A DNA stretch of 9,404 nt, taken from NCBI GenBank assembly GCA_003248395.1, contig QFNA01000126.1:1-9404 (forward strand). The letters are read 5' to 3'. This stretch comes from Citromicrobium sp. (GTDB taxonomy: Bacteria; Pseudomonadota; Alphaproteobacteria; Sphingomonadales; Sphingomonadaceae). This document shows positions 1 through 6,476 of this stretch, piece by piece. The first letter of the stretch is position 1. Every line of letters begins with the position of its first letter. The notes under the pieces are model-generated. The model saw only the letters and a program-made list of their open reading frames with translations. It was not told the origin of the DNA and ran no database searches. The translations under genes and the position numbers were made by a program.

Positions 1-12
1 TACGCGGATCGG

Positions 13-534
13 TCACGCCGCTGGCGCTTCGTCGGCCGCCTCGTCTTCTTCGTCTTCGTCCACGGCGGGAGCGATGTAGTCGACGCGGCGTGCCTCGATG
101 CGCCTGTTTTCTCCGCCCGTCACGATCATCGTGTCGCCGTCCATCTGGCCCGGCGACCAGCACCGGTTGATGCCGCTTTCCGCGTCGGGCTCGAAACAGA
201 GTTCGCGGCTTTCGCCATCGGCGTTCCACGTCCAGCTGCCCTGCTGGTAGGCATCGCCATTGCGCAGATCGCGATAGGTCCCGTCGGCGTCGAGATAGGT
301 CGTGAACCGCGCGCCTTCATCGGAAACGACCCGCCACGCCGTACCCGCGAAGTCGCGCGGTTCGGCGGGCTCTGACGGGCCCGAGGCATCGGCCGAAGGC
401 GACGAGACGTCGCCCGCCGCGACGGCCACCGCCGCTTCCGCACCCGGATCGGGCGTGCATCCGGCCGATAGGCTGCCCACGAGGGTCGCAAGCGTTGCGA
501 GGCGTGCCAATCGCTGGCTGAATTGTGAGGTCAT
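13..534 (-). CDS. putative lipoprotein of unknown function with acidic C-terminal tail
   Basis: The 173-aa product begins with a basic N-terminus and a short hydrophobic segment (about residues 8-25). It then has LSAGC with Cys26, a plausible but imperfect lipobox because Leu is at -4 rather than -3. A low-complexity Ala/Pro/Ser linker (about 27-60) leads to a compact domain (about 61-153) with a DADGTY motif, several Trp and Tyr, and two cysteines (113 and 125) that could form a disulfide. The last 16 residues are very acidic. I do not recognise a named family. It most likely sits in the periplasm or is membrane-anchored. I chose the ATG at 534 because it puts the signal-like segment at the N-terminus. 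The longer in-frame reading, up to 654, would overlap the kinase and adds a non-signal-like Arg-rich leader. There is no clear Shine-Dalgarno. It lies 55 bp downstream of the kinase on the same strand, so co-transcription is possible. Confidence 0.72.
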   Translation of the reverse strand: MTSQFSQRLARLATLATLVGSLSAGCTPDPGAEAAVAVAAGDVSSPSADASGPSEPAEPRDFAGTAWRVVSDEGARFTTYLDADGTYRDLRNGDAYQQGSWTWNADGESRELCFEPDAESGINRCWSPGQMDGDTMIVTGGENRRIEARRVDYIAPAVDEDEEDEAADEAPAA

Positions 535-589
535 GGCGCGAACATATCGGCGCGAAGACGCCTTGGCGACCCCTGCATGCCGCAAGGCT

Positions 590-2116
590 TCAGAGCGCAA
601 TCGTCTGTGCCGGTACGACGAGCTCAACGTTGAGACCGTGCTCGCCATATTCACGCTCGAGCCGGCCCGACAGCTGCCCCTCGACCGACATGCGGATCAG
701 GCGCGACCCGAATCCCGGCGGCGCATCGCCGGGCGATACGAAATCGGGCGAGAATTCGCGCCAGCGGATGCAGATGTCATCGTCCGCCTCGCACGCGGTC
801 TGGACGTCGATCGCGATCGTCCCCACCCCGTCTTTCAGCGCGCCATATTTGGCGGAGTTGGTTGCCAGCTCGTGGAAAACGAGCGCAAGCGGGGTTGCGG
901 CCTTCGGACCGATCGCCACGTCGTCGCCCTCGATGCGGACGCGCTCCGACCTGCCGTCCTGATAGGGCGCCAGCAGGTCGTGAAGCAGGCCGACGAGGTT
1001 CTCGCTCCGCTTGCCATCCTTGGTCCTGACGTAATCGTGCGCGGTGCCCAGTGCACGGATCGTCGCGCCGATTTCCTCGGCGAACTGCCGGGTTTCCTCC
1101 CCGCGCCCACGCGCCCGCATGGTGACGAGGCCGGTCACCACGGCAAAGATGTTCTTGATACGGTGCGCCAACTCGCTCGCCAGCAGGTCGCGCTGTTCGG
1201 AAAGCTTGTGGCTGTCATCGATATCGATGACCGTCCCGAACCACCGTTCGCCCCCAACCTCGTCGCCCGCGGCGATGGCTCGCGCAAGCGTCCAGCGATA
1301 GCTGCCGTCGGCAATCCTCAGGCGCCATTCCTGCGTGAACAGCGGGCCTTTTTCGACGGCCGCGTCCCAGTCGGCGCGCGCGCTGGCAAAATCGTCCGGG
1401 TGGATAAACGCCTCCCACTCAGCAAATGTCTTTGGCGGAGGGGCGCCGGTCACTTCCTGCCAGCGCGCGTTGAACATGTCGAAATTGCCGTCGGCATCGG
1501 CCGACCACGCGATACCCGGCACGCTGTCGAGCATATTGCGCAGTTCGCGCTCGCGCTTCGCCAGCGCCTCGATGGCTGCGCGATCCTGCCGCTCCATCAT
1601 CAGCCGCTGCATGACCGCGCGCGCCAGCACGTTCAGCCCGTCTTCCTGCAGTGCCGTCAGCCCGTCGGGCCTCGGCTTCGTGTCGATTACGCAAAGCGCG
1701 CCCAGCGGAGCGCCTTCGACCGAAATGAGCGGTGCACCCGCGTAAAAGCGAATGTGCGGCGCGCCCGTGACCAGCGGATTGTCGTCAAAACGCGGATCGA
1801 GCCGCGCATCGGGTACCACCATCGGTCGGTCGAGCTGCATGGTATGGGCGCAAAAGCTGGTCGGACGCGGCGTCTCGTCGACCTCGAGGCCGACCTTCGC
1901 CAGAAATCTCTGTCGCTCTTCCTCGACCAGGCTCACGAGACAGATCGGGGCGTCGCACAGCCTAGCGGCAAAACCCACGATCCGCGTCAGCTCGGCATCG
2001 CCTTCGAGGTCGTCTAGTCCATAGGACGCAAGCACGCCGAGGCGCTTGTCCTCGCCGCAATAGGCAGGATTCGGGCCCGAATGGGCCGGCCAGAGGGGCT
2101 TGGGCTCGTAATACAT
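590..2116 (-). CDS. GAF-PAS sensor histidine kinase, HWE/HisKA_2 family
   Basis: This 508-aa soluble kinase has no membrane segments. An N-terminal GAF domain (about 38-172) contains SFCAHT, DPRF and IRFYAGAPL followed by LGALCVID, typical of cytosolic GAF sensors. A PAS domain of PAS_3 type (about 192-303) has FIHPDD and the GSYRW segment; it lacks the LOV cysteine motif, so it is not an obvious blue-light sensor. The kinase core has the HRxxN phospho-acceptor box with His318, the N-box HELATNSAKYGAL (415-427) carrying the HWE-family His, the W-x-E motif at 452-454, and a GFG glycine motif at 468-470. There is no receiver domain and no response regulator in the window, so it is an orphan kinase. 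HWE kinases in alphaproteobacteria often feed the PhyR/EcfG general stress response; assigning this one to that pathway is inference. The upstream AGGAA lies 15 nt from the ATG, a weak fit. Confidence 0.93.
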   Translation of the reverse strand: MYYEPKPLWPAHSGPNPAYCGEDKRLGVLASYGLDDLEGDAELTRIVGFAARLCDAPICLVSLVEEERQRFLAKVGLEVDETPRPTSFCAHTMQLDRPMVVPDARLDPRFDDNPLVTGAPHIRFYAGAPLISVEGAPLGALCVIDTKPRPDGLTALQEDGLNVLARAVMQRLMMERQDRAAIEALAKRERELRNMLDSVPGIAWSADADGNFDMFNARWQEVTGAPPPKTFAEWEAFIHPDDFASARADWDAAVEKGPLFTQEWRLRIADGSYRWTLARAIAAGDEVGGERWFGTVIDIDDSHKLSEQRDLLASELAHRIKNIFAVVTGLVTMRARGRGEETRQFAEEIGATIRALGTAHDYVRTKDGKRSENLVGLLHDLLAPYQDGRSERVRIEGDDVAIGPKAATPLALVFHELATNSAKYGALKDGVGTIAIDVQTACEADDDICIRWREFSPDFVSPGDAPPGFGSRLIRMSVEGQLSGRLEREYGEHGLNVELVVPAQTIAL

Positions 2117-2283
2117 GTCCAGAATCTGTCATTCCTAGGCCAGAACGGGCCTGAATCCAATATCATACGATACCAGATGCAAACGAATGCGCAGAGGGCG
2201 AACAAGCGGTTTGCCCGCGCGCGCAGCCTCCGCTATCGGGCGCTCAAACAATTCTTGGGCGGCAAGCCCCGCAAGGAGAGACG
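2117..2283. promoter_or_regulatory. divergent intergenic region between sensor kinase and ivd
   Basis: This 167-bp gap must hold promoters for the kinase (leftward) and the leucine-catabolic genes (rightward). I see no confident -35/-10 pair. Two inverted repeats are visible: AGGCC/GGCCT (2137-2141 and 2148-2152) and a longer one at 2196-2216, listed separately. Confidence 0.5.
2196..2216. promoter_or_regulatory. imperfect inverted repeat, candidate operator upstream of ivd
   Basis: The arms GGGCGAAC (2196-2203) and GTTTGCCC (2209-2216) match as an inverted repeat at 7 of 8 positions, with a 5-nt spacer. The repeat ends 67 nt before the ivd ATG. It could be an operator for a dimeric regulator. 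It does not resemble the LiuR/MerR site I recall for liu operons, so no regulator is proposed. Confidence 0.3.
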
Positions 2284-3450
2284 ATGCGCGCGACCCCCGA
2301 TTTCGATTTCCAGCTCGGCGAAAGTGCAGAGATGATCCGCGAGAGCGTTTCGCGCTTCGCCGATGAGCAGATCGCTCCGCTGGCCGAGAAAGTGGACCGC
2401 GAGGACTGGTTTCCCCGCGACCTCTGGCCAGCGATGGGCGAGCTGGGCCTCCACGGCATCACCGTGGCGGAAGACGACGGCGGCCTGGGCCTGGGCTATC
2501 TCGAACATGTGATTGCGGTCGAGGAAGTCAGCCGTGCGAGTGCTTCGGTCGGCTTGTCCTATGGCGCCCATTCGAACCTCTGCGTCAACCAGATCGCGCG
2601 CTGGGCGAATGACGAGCAGAAGGCGAAATATCTGCCTAAGCTGATCAGCGGCGAACATGTCGGCAGCCTTGCGATGAGCGAGGCCAGCGCCGGGTCGGAC
2701 GTGGTCTCTATGCGAACCAAGGCCGAGAAGGTCGACGGCGGCTATGTCCTCAACGGCACCAAGTTCTGGATCACCAATGCGACCCATGCCGATACGCTGG
2801 TCGTCTATGCCAAGACCTCGCCAGAAGCGGCCAGCCGCGGGATCACCACCTTCCTGATCGAGAAGGATTTCGAAGGCTTCTCCATCGGTCAGAAGATCGA
2901 AAAAGTCGGCATGCGCGGCAGCCCCACGGCGGAACTCGTGTTCGACGATTGCTTCGTGCCGGAAGAAAACGTGATGGGCCCCGAAAACGGCGGCGTCGGC
3001 GTGCTGATGAGCGGGCTGGATTACGAGCGCGTCGTGCTGTCGGGCCTCCAGCTCGGCGTGATGCAGGCCTGCCTCGACACGGTCATTCCCTACCTTCGCG
3101 AACGTAAGCAATTCGGCAAACCCATTGGCAGTTTCCAGCTGATGCAGGCCAAGGTCGCCGACATGTATGTCGCGCTGCAATCGGCGCGGGCCTACACTTA
3201 CGCGGTGGCCAAGAGTTGCGACGCGAACAAGACGACCCGCTTCGACGCGGCAGGCGCAATCCTGCTGGCCAGCGAGAATGCCTTCCGCGTGGCCGCCGAG
3301 AGCGTCCAGGCGCTCGGCGGCGCGGGCTACACGCTCGACTGGCCGGTGGAACGCTACATGCGCGATGCCAAGCTGCTCGATATCGGCGCAGGCACCAACG
3401 AGATCCGCCGCATGCTGATCGGGAGAGAGCTGATCGGGGCGGCGGGGTGA
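2284..3450 (+). CDS. ivd: isovaleryl-CoA dehydrogenase
   Basis: This 388-aa FAD flavoenzyme of the acyl-CoA dehydrogenase family oxidises isovaleryl-CoA to 3-methylcrotonyl-CoA in leucine breakdown and passes electrons to ETF. The first family signature is LAMSEASAGSDV (129-140) and the second is around QALGGAGYTLDWPVERYMRD (342-361). The isovaleryl class is supported by the active site. The usual Glu in the C-terminal E-G-T loop is replaced, giving GAGTNEIRR (368-376). An acidic residue is instead present at Glu248 in LDYERVVLSG, where human IVD has its catalytic Glu254. The segment MQACLDTVIPYL and the following FGKPIGSFQLMQ also match IVD. Length is normal. The ATG is preceded by AAGGAG at 2273-2278 with a 5-nt spacer, the best ribosome site in the window. 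It is the first gene of a tight plus-strand cluster. Confidence 0.95.
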   Translation: MRATPDFDFQLGESAEMIRESVSRFADEQIAPLAEKVDREDWFPRDLWPAMGELGLHGITVAEDDGGLGLGYLEHVIAVEEVSRASASVGLSYGAHSNLCVNQIARWANDEQKAKYLPKLISGEHVGSLAMSEASAGSDVVSMRTKAEKVDGGYVLNGTKFWITNATHADTLVVYAKTSPEAASRGITTFLIEKDFEGFSIGQKIEKVGMRGSPTAELVFDDCFVPEENVMGPENGGVGVLMSGLDYERVVLSGLQLGVMQACLDTVIPYLRERKQFGKPIGSFQLMQAKVADMYVALQSARAYTYAVAKSCDANKTTRFDAAGAILLASENAFRVAAESVQALGGAGYTLDWPVERYMRDAKLLDIGAGTNEIRRMLIGRELIGAAG

Positions 3451-3752
3451 GCAGCGACGAGGATTATGTCTACGACGAAGAAAGCGGCGAGTGGATGCCG
3501 GCATCCGAGCTGGCGGCAAAGCAGACTGCGGCAGACCGGGTCGAGGTTCGCGACGCGGTCGGCAATCTCCTCGAGGATGGGGATCAGGTCACACTGATCA
3601 AAGACCTCGACGTCAAAGGGGCTGGCCAGACCCTTAAGCAGGGCACACTCATCAAATCGATCCGGCTGACCGGCGACGCGCAGGAAATCGATTGCAAATA
3701 TCCCGGCATCAAAGGCCTCGTCCTACGTGCCGAATTCGTGAAGAAACGCTAG
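3447..3752 (+). CDS. PhnA-domain protein (YjdM C-terminal domain type)
   Basis: This 101-aa product starts at GTG 3447, and that GTGA overlaps the ivd stop by 4 bp, a classic translational-coupling arrangement; no separate Shine-Dalgarno is seen. Residues about 32-101 match the PhnA/YjdM C-terminal domain well: VRDAVGNLLEDGD, then VTLIKDLDVKG, then LKQGT, IRL, IDCKYPGIKG and the terminal EFVKKR. Escherichia coli YjdM (formerly PhnA) has an N-terminal zinc ribbon with paired cysteines. Here that part is replaced by a short acidic segment rich in Asp, Glu and Tyr, and the only Cys is 83. The name 'alkylphosphonate utilisation protein' often given to this family is not evidence of phosphonate metabolism, and nothing nearby points to it. 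The gene lies between ivd and mccB with a 10-nt gap to mccB, which argues for co-expression with leucine catabolism. Its function is unknown. Confidence 0.85.
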   Translation: MSSDEDYVYDEESGEWMPASELAAKQTAADRVEVRDAVGNLLEDGDQVTLIKDLDVKGAGQTLKQGTLIKSIRLTGDAQEIDCKYPGIKGLVLRAEFVKKR

Positions 3753-3762
3753 GGCCCGAAAC

Positions 3763-5276
3763 ATGACCGCACCCGTTCTCACCTCCACCCTCGACCGCGA
3801 GGCACCCGATGCCAAGGCGCGGTTCGAGCATAACAAGTCACTCGCCACGGACCTTCGCTCCACCGTCGCGGCGGCCGCTTTGGGTGGCTCGGAAGGCAGC
3901 CGCGAGCGGCATGTCGGGCGGGGCAAGCTCTTGCCGCGCGAGCGCGTCGAGCGGCTGCTCGATCCGGGCAGCCCCTTCCTCGAGATCGGCCAGCTTGCCG
4001 CCAATGGCATGTACAAGGACGAGATCAACGGCGCGGGGATGATCGCCGGGATCGGGCGCGTTTCGGGCCGGCAGGTGATGATCGTGTGCAACGATCCCAC
4101 CGTAAAGGGCGGCACCTATTACCCGATGACGGTGAAGAAGCATCTTCGCGCACAGGAAATTGCGCAGGAAAACCGGCTCCCGTGCATCTACCTCGTCGAT
4201 AGCGGCGGCGCGAACCTGCCGCACCAGGCCGAGGTCTTTCCCGACCGCGATCATTTCGGCCGCATCTTCTTCAACCAGGCGAACATGAGCGCGCTGGGCA
4301 TTCCGCAAATCGCGTGCGTGATGGGCAGCTGCACAGCGGGCGGAGCCTACGTCCCCGCCATGTCCGACGAGACCGTGATCGTGCGCAACCAGGGCACGAT
4401 TTTCCTTGCCGGACCGCCGCTGGTGAAGGCCGCGACGGGCGAGGAAATCAGCGCGGAGGACCTTGGCGGCGGCGACCTCCATGCCAAAAAATCGGGTGTG
4501 GTCGATCACCTCGCCGAGAACGACGAGCACGCGCTCACCATCGTGCGCGATATCGTCAGCCATCTCGGCGACAATTACGCCGAGGCGAAGAATATCGACT
4601 TGCGTGAGCCACGCGCGCCGAAGTTCGACGCCGATGACCTCTACGCCATCGTCCCCGACGACGTGCGCGCACCCTATGACGTCCACGAAGTCATCGCGCG
4701 CATCGTCGACGCCAGCGAGTTCCACGAGTTCAAGCAGCATTACGGCAGCACGCTCGTCTGCGGCTTCGCGCATATCTGGGGCATGCCGGTGGCGATCCTC
4801 GCCAACAATGGGGCTTCATGGTCGGCGGCAAGTATGAGGCAGAAGGCATCGCCAAGCATGGCGCCAAGCTGGTGACCGCTGTTGCCACCGCCACCGTGCC
4901 CAAGGTCACCGTGGTCATCGGCGGCAGCTTCGGCGCGGGCAATTACGGCATGTGCGGGCGCGCCTACTCCCCGCGCTTCCTGTTCACCTGGCCCAATGCG
5001 CGCATCTCGGTGATGGGCGGAGAGCAGGCAGCCAGCGTGCTCGCCACGGTCCATCGTGACGCCGATAGCTGGACCGATGAACAGGCCGAGGAATTCAAGG
5101 CCCCGATCCGCCAGAAATACGAAGACGAGGGCAACCCTTATTACGCCACCGCCCGCCTGTGGGACGATGGCGTGATCGACCCTGCCCAGACTCGCGATGT
5201 GCTGGGCCTCGCCTTTGCGGCGACGCTCGAAGCGCCGATCGCAGAACGCCCGCAATTCGGCGTGTTCCGGATGTGA
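3763..5276 (+). pseudogene. mccB: methylcrotonyl-CoA carboxylase beta subunit, broken by an internal deletion/frameshift
   Basis: MccB is the carboxyltransferase subunit that moves CO2 from biotin to 3-methylcrotonyl-CoA. The 5' reading frame runs from ATG 3763 and matches MccB for 350 residues: LVDSGGANLP (144-153), MGSCTAGGAYVPAMSDE (187-203) and GTIFLAGPPLVKAATGE (211-227). It then enters a 20-residue nonsense tail and stops at 4875. The matching 3' half continues in another frame, from GGC at 4812 through MVGGKYEAEGIAKHGAKL to FGVFRM and the stop at 5276. In the family about 31 residues (the start of the C-domain core, with its SALKGAHF-type segment) separate NNG from GFMVGG. They are absent here, which implies a loss of about 94 nt at 4810-4814. 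Restoring 31 codons gives about 535 aa, the usual length. A -1 shift alone would not restore these residues. Geranyl-CoA carboxylase beta is a less likely alternative. It could be true decay or an assembly error. Confidence 0.9.
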
Positions 5277-5282
5277 TTTTGC

Positions 5283-5307
5283 GGAACGCCGCGCCCTCTA
5301 AAACATT
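5283..5307 (+). promoter_or_regulatory. possible EcfG-type stress sigma promoter
   Basis: GGAAC (5283-5287) is followed, after 16 nt, by CATT (5304-5307). The alphaproteobacterial EcfG consensus is GGAAC, 16-17 nt, CGTT, so this matches with one mismatch in the -10 element. It ends 49 nt upstream of the small ORF start at 5357. A short inverted repeat, GATAG/CTATC, follows at about 5308-5324. A chance match cannot be excluded. Confidence 0.35.
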
Positions 5308-5356
5308 GATAGGCTAAGACTATCGGGGGTCGGACGGGTCGCAGGAGACGCAACCT

Positions 5357-5425
5357 ATGGAAAACCAGGAACCACTCATTGCGGCGGCCATCATCGCGAC
5401 CTGCGCGATCGGCAGGAAAGAGTGA
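5357..5425 (+). CDS. 22-aa small ORF, possible small protein or leader peptide
   Basis: The ATG at 5357 is preceded by AGGAGA (5343-5348) with an 8-nt spacer, a strong ribosome site. The peptide has an acidic N-terminus (MENQEP), a hydrophobic middle (LIAAAIIATCAIG, about residues 7-19) and a charged end (RKE). Its TGA overlaps the GTG start of the next ORF in a GTGA arrangement, so its translation may couple to that gene. It could be a small membrane-active protein, a leader peptide that sets translation of the following ORF, or a chance ORF. I recognise no family. Confidence 0.45.
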   Translation: MENQEPLIAAAIIATCAIGRKE

Positions 5426-5761
5426 AGACCCTCGAAATCCGTCCGCTCTCGGATGGAGAGCGCAGTCGCTTCACCTCGGAATGGACCGAAACCAAGGCGC
5501 TGTTCGTCGACAGCCCTGTCGAAGCGGTCAGCCGAGCCGACCGTCTGCTGGCGAACGTCATGCAGACGCGCGGTTATCCCATGGCCGATTTCGAAGCCCG
5601 TCATGCGAACCTGACCGTCGATCACGGCGACGTGGCGAAACATTATCTGGCCGGGCATCAGCGATGTGGGTGAACCGGTTCGCGACGCCACTGTCGTGGA
5701 CGAGGCTGCACCCATTCGGCCGTCGAACGAGCCCGACCTGCCTCCGCGCGACCGGGTCTGA
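5422..5761 (+). pseudogene. uncharacterised small cytosolic protein, apparently interrupted before its C-terminus
   Basis: The GTG at 5422 opens an 83-codon frame (stop 5671-5673) that overlaps the preceding small ORF by 4 bp and has AGGA at 5414-5417. The product begins TLEIRPLSDGERSRF and contains SEWTETKALFVDSP, then ADRLLANVMQTRGYP and FEARHANLTVDHGDVAKHYLAGH. This resembles a widespread family of small soluble proteins of unknown function that I remember as normally continuing with a TEDLRQAM..HYR.LF segment. Here the frame ends abruptly in QRCG and that segment is missing. A second frame through 5654-5761 gives a plausible continuing tail (SDVGEPVRDATVVDEAAPI, ending PPRDRV and TGA at 5759-5761). 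The simplest reading is one gene with an internal frame-changing deletion near 5656-5663. The alternative is a genuinely short 83-aa protein at 5422-5673. The comparison to the family is from memory. Confidence 0.5.
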
Positions 5762-5839
5762 ACACCGGCCCACGCGGGAGGGGATTATTCTCCGCCTTGG
5801 CTTGTGCATCATCGCGCATCGCTGGTCGATCACCGGGCC
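5762..5839. other. short gap before dcd with no recognised feature
   Basis: No convincing ORF, hairpin or Shine-Dalgarno is seen in these 78 bp. An in-frame ATG at 5804 would extend dcd by 12 codons, but those residues do not look like the family N-terminus. Confidence 0.5.
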
Positions 5840-6391
5840 ATGGCGATTCTTTCCGACAAGTGGATCCGCGACGCTGCCAAGGGCGGCATGATCGAGCCTT
5901 TCGTCGAAAGCCAGCGGCGCGAAGGTTCGATCAGCTATGGCCTCTCGTCCTTCGGCTATGACGCGCGCGTTGCCGACGAGTTCAAGATTTTCACCAATGT
6001 CGACAATGCGGTGGTGGATCCGAAGGACTTCGCCGCCACCAGCTTCGTCGATCGCCAGACCGACATTTGCGTGATCCCGCCGAACAGTTTTGCCCTGGCC
6101 CGGACGGTGGAGTATTTTCGCGTGCCCGAAGACGTGCTCGTCATCTGTCTGGGCAAGAGCACCTATGCCCGTTGCGGCATCATCGTGAATGTCACCCCGC
6201 TCGAGCCGGGCTGGGAAGGCCACGTGACGCTGGAATTTTCCAACACCACCCCCCTGCCCGCCAAGATTTACGCCAATGAGGGCGCGTGCCAGTTCCTGTT
6301 CCTGCAGGGGAACGAACGGCCCGAGGTGACCTATGCCGATCGCGCGGGCAAATACATGGGGCAGCGCGGAGTGACCCTTCCCCGCCTCTAG
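5840..6391 (+). CDS. dcd: dCTP deaminase
   Basis: This 183-aa homotrimeric cytosolic enzyme deaminates dCTP to dUTP, supplying the dUMP route for thymidylate synthesis. Conserved blocks are visible in order: GSISYGLSSFGYDARV (29-44), PPNSFALARTVEYFRVPE (80-97), GKSTYARCGIIVNVTPLEPG (105-124), HVTLEFSNTTPLP (128-140) and the terminal GKYMGQRGVTLPRL. Glu132 in TLEFSN corresponds to the catalytic Glu138 of E. coli Dcd. Ser107 and Arg111 sit in the nucleotide-binding KSTYAR block. Length matches the family. I chose ATG 5840 because it yields the typical MAILSDKWIR start; the ribosome site there is weak. The C-terminus is complete, so the enzyme looks functional. It is a housekeeping gene and not obviously linked to its neighbours. 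Confidence 0.97.
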   Translation: MAILSDKWIRDAAKGGMIEPFVESQRREGSISYGLSSFGYDARVADEFKIFTNVDNAVVDPKDFAATSFVDRQTDICVIPPNSFALARTVEYFRVPEDVLVICLGKSTYARCGIIVNVTPLEPGWEGHVTLEFSNTTPLPAKIYANEGACQFLFLQGNERPEVTYADRAGKYMGQRGVTLPRL

Positions 6392-6476
6392 GGGGCGCGG
6401 CTTGGCGGGCTCTTGGCAAGCGGGCACCTATGCGCGACAGGCGCGTTTGAATTCGAAATTAAAGGGGAGACAAGTC

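Noticed and set aside
302..2017. 571-codon open frame on the plus strand
   Set aside because: It lies antisense to the lipoprotein and kinase genes, is very Arg-rich, and shows no domain; the minus-strand products carry clear kinase motifs. Long shadow frames are expected at this GC content.
2233..3519. 428-codon open frame on the minus strand opposite ivd
   Set aside because: Its His/Arg/Ala-rich composition and lack of motifs mark it as the shadow of the clearly coding dehydrogenase frame.
3838..4773. 311-codon minus-strand frame opposite mccB
   Set aside because: It has no recognisable domain and is complementary to strongly conserved carboxyltransferase sequence.
4805..4822. Programmed ribosomal frameshift in mccB at the GGGG run
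   Set aside because: A -1 shift would join the frames but the product would still lack about 31 conserved core residues, so recoding does not explain the break.
5308..5324. GATAG/CTATC hairpin as the terminator of mccB
   Set aside because: A 5-bp stem with a 7-nt loop followed by G-rich sequence and no T-tract is too weak to call.
5558..6427. 289-codon minus-strand frame opposite dcd
   Set aside because: It is the shadow of dCTP deaminase, which has all family motifs on the plus strand.
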